DNA from: an uncultured Lachnoclostridium sp.
GTDB lineage: Bacteria; Bacillota; Clostridia; Lachnospirales; Lachnospiraceae
Direction: 5' to 3'
DNA: 64,000 nucleotides
NCBI GenBank assembly: GCA_944381625.1
Contig: CALWLW010000017.1
Location: 1-64,000 of the forward strand
Numbering within the stretch: the stretch's first letter is position 1; each line of letters begins with the position of its first letter. The notes below the pieces were generated by a model. The model made no database searches, was not told the origin of the DNA, and saw nothing but the letters and a program-made list of their open reading frames with translations. Both the position numbers and the translations under genes were made by a program. Positions 33,773-40,697 of this stretch are shown piece after piece.

Positions 33773-34629
33773 CGCACCGCCTCCCTGGAAATCAGATAAA
33801 GGTAGGCGTCCTCCAGAGTGGGTTCCTCCTGCCGCGCGCAGGCCGGAAGCCGGTCCGCCACCGCCCGGCACCGGACGCCCTGGCCCGTATTGACTCTGGC
33901 CGTGATGTGCAGTCCCTCTTCCCGCACTCCATCCCGTTCCCAAAAGACGCCCACATGCCCGTCGGCAGACTGGATCAGCTGCTCCGGCGTACCGGTGAAC
34001 AGGATCTGCCCGTGATTCATCACCACAAGCTGACCGCATACGGATTGTACATCTTCAATGATATGGGTGCTGAGCAGCACCAGACGATCCTGCGCCGTCC
34101 GCGAGAACAGGTTGCGGAAATGAATGCGTTCTTCCGGGTCCAGTCCCACCGTGGGCTCGTCAAAGATCAGGAACAGCGGATTGCCCAGAAGCGCCTGGGC
34201 GATGGCCACGCGCTGGTGCTGGCCGCCGGACAGGGTGCGAATCCTGGCTTTTGCCTTCTCCTCCAGGTTGACGCTCCGGATAACCTCCTGGATCTGCGGC
34301 TCCGGACAGCGCAGGTCCTTCAGCGCCGCCATATAGTCCAGGAACTGCGTCACCGTCAGTTCGTCAAACAGGCCAAAGTCCTGGGGCAGATACCCCAGGC
34401 GGGCTTTCAGGTACCGCTCCGCTTTGTCCAAAGGCCGTCCATCCACCAGGATGGAACCGGACGTGGGCGTCAGCGCGGCCACCAATAATTTCATAAGTGT
34501 GGATTTTCCTGCTCCGTTAGGCCCCAGCAGCCCGATCAGGCTGGGCGCCTCCAGAGAAAGGTTCAGATCCTGGAGCGCCTGCTTCCCGTTGGGATAGGTC
34601 ATGCTCAGGTTTTGAAGTTCGATTTGCAT
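33769..34629 (-). CDS. ABC transporter ATP-binding protein
   Basis: The 286-residue ATPase has Walker A GPNGAGKSTL, Q-loop YLPQDFGLF, signature RTLSGGQHQR, Walker B LFLIFDEPTVGLDPEER and the H-loop LLSTHIIEDVQ. The C-terminal 70 residues are an accessory domain common in ABC-2 exporters. It is the first gene of the ATPase, permease-peptidase, permease set. Confidence 0.93.
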   Translation of the reverse strand: MQIELQNLSMTYPNGKQALQDLNLSLEAPSLIGLLGPNGAGKSTLMKLLVAALTPTSGSILVDGRPLDKAERYLKARLGYLPQDFGLFDELTVTQFLDYMAALKDLRCPEPQIQEVIRSVNLEEKAKARIRTLSGGQHQRVAIAQALLGNPLFLIFDEPTVGLDPEERIHFRNLFSRTAQDRLVLLSTHIIEDVQSVCGQLVVMNHGQILFTGTPEQLIQSADGHVGVFWERDGVREEGLHITARVNTGQGVRCRAVADRLPACARQEEPTLEDAYLYLISREAVR

Positions 34630-34760
34630 AGGCTGGTATCCTCTTTCTGTTCAGATTTCCAGAAAAGGATACCGGACGTATATGGAGGGGATTTGGAGGG
34701 AATGTGTGTTTTGTGTGGAGAAACAGGTTGGAGCGGGCAGGGGAAATACCCTAATACCAT

Positions 34761-35711
34761 CTATATTTCCTCTAACAGTTCTTCCAAACACATCTCGATT
34801 CGTTCGTCCTCATTGCCCAGAAAGGTACAGGCAAGCGAGACAGAGTCAACTACTCTGTTTTTCGCAAAATATGCCGGATCATACTTCCATAATTGCAATT
34901 TGACGCATCTGCTCTGATCTTCAAATCTAACATCCACGGTTTCCAACTGATCCACAAGTTCTGCGCCTTTATAAATAGCCCGTTCCTCGACACGCGGCAG
35001 GTTCAGCTCCGTGACGCTGCTCAGAGCTGTTTCTCCTGCCTCAAAACCAACTACAACTGCTTCTTCCGGTTTCACTATAACTACTTTTTGAACTGGATTT
35101 ATCAAATATTTTTTCGCTCTGTCATAATATTCTTTTCTCACGCAGTTCCTCATAATCCTAATTCCAGTGCCAGACTTCTTCTCCGTGATGAGATCCATCT
35201 CCTTAAGCTGTGCAGTTGCCCTTGTAATAGAGGTCTTCGTAAGGTTTAATTGATTGGCGATTTCACTCTTCAACGCGCTTACATTGTCATCCATATACAG
35301 CAGCTTCAAGAACACCATCTGTGTTGCAGGCATCATTCGGTCTGCTCTCACAGACTGCTTTTTATAAGTATCTTGCAGCACAATTCCTAAAAATGGCAAA
35401 AAAACATTCCCTGGCAAAGCAATAAATGCTATGCCGTTTTTTACCATTGCGTTTCTTGCAGAAAGACTATTTACAGAAACCTCATATGCCACCGGGCACC
35501 GCATAGCCTCTTCATACATTTTCCTCTGCTTTTTCATTGCCGAAGCGGACAAATCTGTTTCCTTTGTAATATCTACCAATGCAAAGGATATGCCATACAG
35601 TTCGACAATCCTTATATGTCTCATTACCATATAGATTGGCAGGGCTAATGCTTCTTTATATTCTTTTATATTCACAACACATCCAAAGAACTCTTCCAAC
35701 TGCTTTTTCAT
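34761..35711 (-). CDS. HTH regulator of unknown group, autoregulated
   Basis: The 316-residue protein starts at ATG 35711 (MKKQLEEFFGCVVNIKEYK). The middle holds a MarR/winged HTH-like part (VSALKSEIANQLNLTKTSITRATAQLKEMDLITEKKSGTGIRI). The N-terminal half resembles no family I know, and the C-terminal part (ELNLPRVEERAIYKGAELVDQ) recalls regulator-like antitoxin proteins, though weakly. Its promoter carries a palindrome consistent with self-repression. It lies beside an Abi gene, but on the other strand and with its own promoter, so I do not pair them. Confidence 0.6.
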   Translation of the reverse strand: MKKQLEEFFGCVVNIKEYKEALALPIYMVMRHIRIVELYGISFALVDITKETDLSASAMKKQRKMYEEAMRCPVAYEVSVNSLSARNAMVKNGIAFIALPGNVFLPFLGIVLQDTYKKQSVRADRMMPATQMVFLKLLYMDDNVSALKSEIANQLNLTKTSITRATAQLKEMDLITEKKSGTGIRIMRNCVRKEYYDRAKKYLINPVQKVVIVKPEEAVVVGFEAGETALSSVTELNLPRVEERAIYKGAELVDQLETVDVRFEDQSRCVKLQLWKYDPAYFAKNRVVDSVSLACTFLGNEDERIEMCLEELLEEI

Positions 35712-35740
35712 GCCGCGCCCCTTTATAACATATTTTTTAT

Positions 35741-35769
35741 ATAATAACAAAAATAATGTTATTTATCAA
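35741..35769 (-). promoter_or_regulatory. Promoter with palindromic operator for the 35711 gene
   Basis: On the minus strand TTGATA (35764-35769), 17 bases and TATTAT (35741-35746). AATAACA-7-TGTTATT (35743-35763) fills the spacer. Confidence 0.8.
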
Positions 35770-35812
35770 TATTTTATGTTATTTAAGTGCAAGAGATAAA
35801 ACTTGGTGATTC

Positions 35813-35936
35813 TTATAATCCCTTCAAATATTCTTCCACATTCAAGTACTGTATGCCATCTGCTTCCAGCATACTATTATCCCCTGTTATACCCCTTTGT
35901 TCCATCGTTAAGGGTATAACAACCAACAATCTCCAT
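35813..35936 (-). pseudogene. Internally deleted copy of the small gene at 37190-37534
   Basis: The start MEIVGCYTLNDGT and the end LEADGIQYLNVEEYLKGL match the intact copy (MEIVGCYTLDDGN and MEADGVQYLNGEE). The middle part is missing and the frame is broken. The 5' flank is also shared with the other copy. It lies upstream of the Abi cassette, which is thus bracketed by two copies. Confidence 0.75.
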
Positions 35937-35971
35937 ATTACCGCACAGACGCTCCCGCTCTTCTACAAACC

Positions 35972-36022
35972 AAAAAGGGTACTGCCAAATCACCTCCTGA
36001 GCGATTCAGCAATACCCTTTTT
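35972..36022. terminator. Long inverted repeat, possible bidirectional terminator
   Basis: AAAAAGGGTA (35972-35981) and TACCCTTTTT (36013-36022) form a 10-bp stem with a 31-base loop and T runs on both strands. No gene ends exactly here, so it may instead be an element end. The rest of 35937-36240 shows no gene. Confidence 0.5.
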
Positions 36023-36240
36023 AGTATTGGGGTCTGGCCCTGATCCGGCCTGAGCTAGCCTTATATGTGATTTCTGTCCGTCGGACCAGCGGTTTACTAA
36101 CAGATTCTTTCAGATTCCACCTCACGATGAACAGCTGTTCGACTATACATTTTCCACTATCCGAGCATGGTCTTTGTATATTTTCTGTTTTCTTCAAATA
36201 TAATAATCAAAGACAAAGCAGCCGGATTTGATAAAAGCCA

Positions 36241-36269
36241 TTGACTTTTGAACGGATCCGTGCTAGACT
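36241..36269 (+). promoter_or_regulatory. Promoter of the small RNA upstream of the Abi gene
   Basis: TTGACT (36241-36246), a 17-base spacer and TAGACT (36264-36269) with an extended TGC. Transcription would begin at about 36275, at the base of the RNA stem. Confidence 0.8.
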
Positions 36270-36271
36270 CT

Positions 36272-36345
36272 GTCTCAGTGATCAGGTTTCAGATACTCGT
36301 GAGGACTGAGACCGGGGGAGGACCTGCGGGCCCTCCTTTTTTATT
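36272..36345 (+). ncRNA. Structured small RNA preceding the Abi_2/AbiF gene
   Basis: GTCTCAGT (36272-36279) and ACTGAGAC (36305-36312) form a perfect 8-bp stem enclosing 25 bases. A terminator hairpin follows, GGAGG-A-CC / GG-C-CCTCC with a TGCG loop, and then six T (36318-36342). The unit is promoter, about 70-nt RNA, terminator, then the abi gene 25 bases on. Abi_2/AbiF genes are known to be accompanied by an upstream structured RNA acting as antitoxin or guide-like partner. The position fits; I have not matched the published covariance model. Confidence 0.75.
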
Positions 36346-36370
36346 CAGAAAACAGGAAGAGGGGATACTA

Positions 36371-37306
36371 TTGTCAAAACCGTTTCTTACATACGACCAG
36401 CAGCTTGATAAACTGCAGAATGAAAAGAAGCTTCAAATTCATGATCGGACAGTCGCAAAAGAAACTCTAAAAAATATCGGCTATTTTTCCTTAATTGGAG
36501 GATATAAAACACCATTTATCAACCCGATGACCCGTATTTATCAGAACAATGCTTCTTTTGAGGATGTCGTTGCCCTGTACCAGTTTGACCTTTCCCTGCG
36601 TGAACTTGTTTTCAAATATCTATGTGAAATAGAATGTAAAATCCGGCAACTTGTTTCCTACCATTTTTGCTGTTTCCATGGCGAGCAGCAGATTGCGTAT
36701 CTCACTCCTGAGAATTACAATCATACAAAAAGGAATGCTGCCGATATCAATCGCCTGATTCAGATTTTATCCTACCAGGCAAATAAAAATACGGAACATA
36801 ATTATGTCGTCCATCAACGAAAGGTTTACCATAATGTTCCTTTATGGGTGCTGATCAATACCCTAACTTATGGACAAATTTCCAAATTCTACGCATTGCT
36901 CCCCTTTCAGCTGCAAAGCAGCATCAGCAAGGATTTTCCAGGTGTAAATGAAAAGAATCTGGAACGTTATCTGAAAATCCTTACCCTGTTCCGGAACGTA
37001 TGCGCACATAACGAGCGGCTATATTCTTTTCGGATCCAGATAGATTTTCCAGACACAATACTTCACCAGAAGCTGAATATACCAAAGAAGGGGAATCAAT
37101 ATCTTTCTGGAAAACGGGATTTGTTTGGTTTGATCATTGCATTTCGTTACTTACTCCCCAAGCAAGACTTTCTGGAATTTAAACGCATCTTAATCGGTAT
37201 TATCAATAAGTACACAAAAAATAGTGGGCAGATCAGTGAGTCCTCTCTTTTGCACATGATGGGATTTCCCACAAACTGGAAAAATATTACCCGCTACCGC
37301 ATTTAA
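36371..37306 (+). CDS. Abi_2/AbiF-type HEPN RNase (abortive infection protein)
   Basis: TTG 36371 with GAAGAGGGG upstream gives LSKPFLTYDQQLDKLQ, the usual family start. A longer frame from 36248 would cover the small RNA and is unlikely. The 311-residue product has the Abi_2 hallmarks LKNIGYFSLIGGYKTPF, VVALYQFDLSLRELVFKYLCEIE and the HEPN motif R-x4-H (RNVCAH, Arg near residue 208, His near 213) followed by NERLY. HEPN Abi proteins cleave RNA on phage infection, and AbiF is considered related to the ancestor of Cas13. Activity is probably held by the upstream RNA. Confidence 0.88.
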   Translation: MSKPFLTYDQQLDKLQNEKKLQIHDRTVAKETLKNIGYFSLIGGYKTPFINPMTRIYQNNASFEDVVALYQFDLSLRELVFKYLCEIECKIRQLVSYHFCCFHGEQQIAYLTPENYNHTKRNAADINRLIQILSYQANKNTEHNYVVHQRKVYHNVPLWVLINTLTYGQISKFYALLPFQLQSSISKDFPGVNEKNLERYLKILTLFRNVCAHNERLYSFRIQIDFPDTILHQKLNIPKKGNQYLSGKRDLFGLIIAFRYLLPKQDFLEFKRILIGIINKYTKNSGQISESSLLHMMGFPTNWKNITRYRI

Positions 37307-37534
37307 AGAGGTCTCAAAAGATGGTTCTTCCCCATTCAAGTACTGTACGCCATCTGCTTCCATCGCTTCTCCCCGGTAAATCACATATCTTCCGGTAATC
37401 TCTCCATACCGGTGCTCTGTTAATTCACATTTTGCTTCATCCTTCAGATGGCAGTATTGAGCCTGCATCTGTTCCTTACTATACTTCACCTCATAATTTC
37501 CATCGTCAAGGGTATAACAACCAACAATCTCCAT
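37190..37534 (-). CDS. Small protein of unknown function with an altered C-terminus
   Basis: The frame begins MEIVGCYTLDDGNYEVKYSK and reads through HRYGEITGRYVIYRGEAMEADGVQYLNGEE. Its last 40 codons run antisense into the end of the abi gene. The parallel copy upstream ends with VEEYLKGL instead, so this C-terminus is probably not original. It is therefore likely a truncated gene. No family is recognised. Confidence 0.5.
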   Translation of the reverse strand: MEIVGCYTLDDGNYEVKYSKEQMQAQYCHLKDEAKCELTEHRYGEITGRYVIYRGEAMEADGVQYLNGEEPSFETSLNAVAGNIFPVCGKSHHVQKRGLTDLPTIFCVLIDNTD

Positions 37535-37572
37535 ATTACCGCACAGACGCTTCCGCCTTTATTTAATATGCG

Positions 37573-37611
37573 AAAAGCTGTAAAATCCAACTTGGAATTC
37601 TACAGCTTTTT
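37573..37611 (-). terminator. Bidirectional terminator at the end of the recombinase-like gene
   Basis: AAAAGCTGTA (37573-37582) and TACAGCTTTT (37601-37610) form a 10-bp stem with further AAT/CCAA pairing inside, and T runs on both strands. Confidence 0.88.
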
Positions 37612-37614
37612 CAA

Positions 37615-38850
37615 TCATCCATACATCCTTTTCAAAAGCTCGCTCCGATCCGGCCTGCCTTTGGGCATATAGCGTCGGATCACCTGCTGGGAAGTGGCGA
37701 ATCCCATCAGCTCCGCGATGTCGTCGGAGCTGGCCCCCGCCTGCACCGCGCGCATGGCGTAAGTATCCCGGAGCATCCGCACCGTCACGTTCCCAATCCC
37801 GCAGGAGATGGACCGGCGTCTGAGCGCCGCCCGCATCCGGTCCAGATTCACCGGTTCCTGATCCGCTCCGTACAGGACGAAATCCTTTTCCGCGGCCCGG
37901 TACCGCGCTTTGATCTGCTTCATGGTTTCCAGCAGGAAATCCGGAACCGGCACATCCCGCTTCTTTCTGCCCGTGAGAGGCTCCAGTCCGTACCGGGGTT
38001 CTTCGCCGCTTCCGACAGGCTGTCTCGCCACAAAATATTTCAGCATCAGCCGCCTGCTGGCAAAATCCACGTCCTGCCAGCGCAGGGCCGCCGCTTCGCT
38101 CAGAGTAATCCCCGCGTAAAGCACCAGCTGGAAGCCCAGGCCAAGAGGATACCCATGCTCGTCCTCATAGGAGGCCATGGCAGGCTCCAGCCTGCGGATA
38201 TCCGTTTCGCTCAGCCACTCCTGCTCCTCCCAGAGATTCTTGGGCCGGATCATCCAGGCCGTCTCCACACAGGGATTCTGCCCGATCAGGCCGTATTTCT
38301 GCGCGTCCCTCAGGCACCCGCTGAGCACGGACAGAGTATTGCGCAGCGTCCCCTCCGTCATATGGCCGTTCATGGTTCTGCGCACCTGCTCCTTCTCCAG
38401 CCTCCCGACCCAGTCCTGTACCTCCTTCTGCGTCAGTTCCCGGATCTTGCTGTTTCCAAGATAGGGAAGGATATGCCGCTCCATGGTCTCCGCATACATA
38501 CGGATCGTGGTGTCTTTGACCACGTTGGGCAGTACGTCCCTCAGCCACACATAGACCCACGCTTCCAGCGTGTCGATCTCCTCCGTCATCTCTTCCCGGA
38601 AGGCTTCCCGCTTTCTTTCCAGGGAAGCGTTCTGCCTGCTCCCCCAGAAATCTGCCTTTTTGCGCACCCGGTCACAGCCGCAGCTTGTGGCATTGCCCCG
38701 CTTCAGGCTCCGGACGGCGACGCTTTTTATCCTGCCGCAGTCGCAGCGGCAGATCACCTTTGGCAGCGTCGTCCTGTTCTCCTTGTCTTCTTCCAGCACT
38801 GTCAGTTTTCCAAAACGCTGTCCCACAATACTCTCCTGCCTCACTGACAT
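37615..38850 (-). CDS. Tyrosine-recombinase-fold protein with substituted catalytic residues and an N-terminal CDCG/SCGC module
   Basis: ATG 38850 with GAGAGGAG upstream gives 411 residues. Residues 9-60 form a small Cys module seen in phage DNA-binding proteins (VGQRFGKLTVLE, CRCDCG, SLKRGNATSCGCD). Residues 95-185 look like a SAM-like core-binding domain, and 210-400 like the catalytic fold. The first catalytic Arg position is Thr 249 (AGITLSEAAALRW for the usual GLRxxE), the HxxR His is Arg 358, and the GH is GF (384). Lys, the second Arg (361) and Tyr 394 remain. It is the last gene of the F1-like/surface-protein run. It may be a DNA-binding regulator rather than a working integrase; this is inference. 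Confidence 0.75.
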   Translation of the reverse strand: MSVRQESIVGQRFGKLTVLEEDKENRTTLPKVICRCDCGRIKSVAVRSLKRGNATSCGCDRVRKKADFWGSRQNASLERKREAFREEMTEEIDTLEAWVYVWLRDVLPNVVKDTTIRMYAETMERHILPYLGNSKIRELTQKEVQDWVGRLEKEQVRRTMNGHMTEGTLRNTLSVLSGCLRDAQKYGLIGQNPCVETAWMIRPKNLWEEQEWLSETDIRRLEPAMASYEDEHGYPLGLGFQLVLYAGITLSEAAALRWQDVDFASRRLMLKYFVARQPVGSGEEPRYGLEPLTGRKKRDVPVPDFLLETMKQIKARYRAAEKDFVLYGADQEPVNLDRMRAALRRRSISCGIGNVTVRMLRDTYAMRAVQAGASSDDIAELMGFATSQQVIRRYMPKGRPDRSELLKRMYG

Positions 38851-38869
38851 GGGTTTACTCCTCTCTTCC

Positions 38870-40681
38870 TCATCTGCTATCTGTCTTTTTCCGGTTGCCC
38901 ACATACAGAACTGTCATCAAGCATGCGCTGCCCAGCACTGCGGCCAGCGCTACGGCCAGGCCGCCCATCTGATCCTGAAGCGAGCCTGCGGCTGATACCG
39001 TCACAGTCTCCACATTCGTCTGGGTTACCACGCCGCCCTGGCCCTCCTGGCTCCGGCGCTCCTGACCGCCTGCCGACAGGTATTCCGCCGTACGGTAGAC
39101 CTGATAAGTCCTGGTAACCGGATCATAGACCGTCAGAAGCGCCGTGGGAGCCGCCTGTGTGGAAGCTGTCCCGCCGCCCGCCGATCCTGCGGACATGTCT
39201 CCATCCGAAGCCGCCAAAATTCCAGCGTCAGAAACATCGATGTCTCCACCGGCCATCTCGGCGGACACGCCTTCCGCCGCGGCAGTCTCCGCCGTGCCGG
39301 CGCTTTCTCCCGACTCTGCTCCAGCCATCGTCTCACCCGCAGAGTCTCCAGCGGCCAATTCCTCCGACAGTTCTCCGCCGACCAGTTCACCCGCGGGATT
39401 CCAAATCCCCGGTTCCTCCGCCGGAGTCCCGGCGGCAGTTTCGCCCGGCTCCTCCGCTGTGCCGTTCCCGTCTGCAGCGGCAGTCAGCGCCGTTCCGTCA
39501 AGCCCGAGGCCGGGATCTGCAGCCTGGCCTTCCCCGTCAGCCTCTTCTGTGAGCGCGCCGGCGCCTTCCAGAGTCCCTGACGGTTCTTCTGCCGGCAGTC
39601 CAGCCGCTCCGTCCTCCCCGGTTTCCGGGATTTCTTTTGACGGCTGTGACGGCTCTCCGTTTTCTGCTTCCTCCGTCCTGTCCTGGACGTCTGTAGATTC
39701 CGGTGTGCCTGCAGGCCGCGGGCCGTCCTCCGGCGCCGCTTCTTCCCCGGCCTCCGCCCGGAGACCGTCCGTTTCTGTCAGGCGGCCGTCCGCGATCACC
39801 AGGACCGTTTCCTTATCCGATCCCGATGCCGTTCCGTTGTCCGGGACAAATTCCGTTCCGGAAAGGCTTCCTGTCCCGGCCTCCAGGTTTCCTCCGTCTT
39901 CCGTCAGGAAGGTTTCACCCCCGGTATTCATCCCGTCCTGTACCGCCTGGCCGCCCGGCGGGAGAAATCCCACGGCATTTTCGTTGCCAGCCTGGTTCCA
40001 GGCTTCCTCCACCTGCACATAATTTCCATTCATGCCGCCGGTCAGGCCGTCCCAGGTATCGGTGAGCCATCCTTCCACGTACTCGCCGAACTCCAGCTCC
40101 GTCTTCTCCGATTCATCCCGGAACAAAAGCTTTCCCGTCACATAGTTGAACGCGGCCACCATCCGGTCGCTGTACCGTACCATCAGCACCGTGTCGCTGG
40201 TATCCAGCGTGCTGCTGATCTCCACGATATTACTGTTGGGCAGTTCATCGGGCCACTGAATGTCTGTATAATAATCCTCTATGGAGCGATCCTGCTCCAG
40301 CACCGACAGGTACTGGGTCGTCCCTGAGGATCCGGAGACCGAATCCACAACCACCTGATCCGGCCTTCCGTTGTAAAAATCAAATTCGGACGATACCAGA
40401 AGCATCGTGCCTCTCTTGTACAGCAGGCGGCTGTCTTCCAGCGCCGACGAGATCCCGCCGGCGTCGGTCATGCGGGTAAAACCGCCGAACACCTGGATCT
40501 GGTAGTCCCCACTGTCGTAGGTCTGCACCGGCTGGGCAGCCGGAAGCATCCGAAAGACGCCCCCTGTCGCTTCTCCGGACGCCGGATCCTGGAGTCCTGC
40601 CGCCGCGGCAGGGCTTACGCCTGCGCAGACGGCCGCGGCCGCCGCCATGGCTCCCGCCGCGTATCTTTTCCATCGCCGCAT
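38870..40681 (-). CDS. Type I surface protein with low-complexity stalk, F1-like cluster
   Basis: The 603-residue protein has a cleavable signal peptide (about residues 1-28, MRRWKRYAAGAMAAAAAVCAG...SPAAAAG). A folded domain of about 200 residues follows (YDSGDYQIQVFGGFTRMTDAGG; SRLLYKRGTMLLVSSEFDFYNG; DTVLMVRYSDRMVAAFNYVTGKLLF). Next come about 300 residues of Gly/Glu/Ala/Thr-rich stalk, then a C-terminal membrane helix (LAVALAAVLGSACLMTVLYVG) and a basic tail (NRKKTDSR). It is inserted the opposite way to its neighbours. It follows the giant protein gene by 16 bases. No known family; a role in the same surface assembly is inferred. Confidence 0.75.
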   Translation of the reverse strand: MRRWKRYAAGAMAAAAAVCAGVSPAAAAGLQDPASGEATGGVFRMLPAAQPVQTYDSGDYQIQVFGGFTRMTDAGGISSALEDSRLLYKRGTMLLVSSEFDFYNGRPDQVVVDSVSGSSGTTQYLSVLEQDRSIEDYYTDIQWPDELPNSNIVEISSTLDTSDTVLMVRYSDRMVAAFNYVTGKLLFRDESEKTELEFGEYVEGWLTDTWDGLTGGMNGNYVQVEEAWNQAGNENAVGFLPPGGQAVQDGMNTGGETFLTEDGGNLEAGTGSLSGTEFVPDNGTASGSDKETVLVIADGRLTETDGLRAEAGEEAAPEDGPRPAGTPESTDVQDRTEEAENGEPSQPSKEIPETGEDGAAGLPAEEPSGTLEGAGALTEEADGEGQAADPGLGLDGTALTAAADGNGTAEEPGETAAGTPAEEPGIWNPAGELVGGELSEELAAGDSAGETMAGAESGESAGTAETAAAEGVSAEMAGGDIDVSDAGILAASDGDMSAGSAGGGTASTQAAPTALLTVYDPVTRTYQVYRTAEYLSAGGQERRSQEGQGGVVTQTNVETVTVSAAGSLQDQMGGLAVALAAVLGSACLMTVLYVGNRKKTDSR

Positions 40682-40697
40682 ATCTGCTCACCTCCTT

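Noticed and set aside
36248-36370. Upstream extension of the Abi protein to the TTG at 36248
   Set aside because: The extension covers the promoter, the RNA stem and the terminator, and the family normally starts at the (M/L)xKPFLTYDQQ segment.
34761-37306. Two-gene toxin-antitoxin pair formed by the HTH gene and the Abi gene
   Set aside because: The genes are divergent, about 660 bases apart, each with its own promoter. The Abi gene has a dedicated RNA unit, so a protein antitoxin is not needed to explain the locus.
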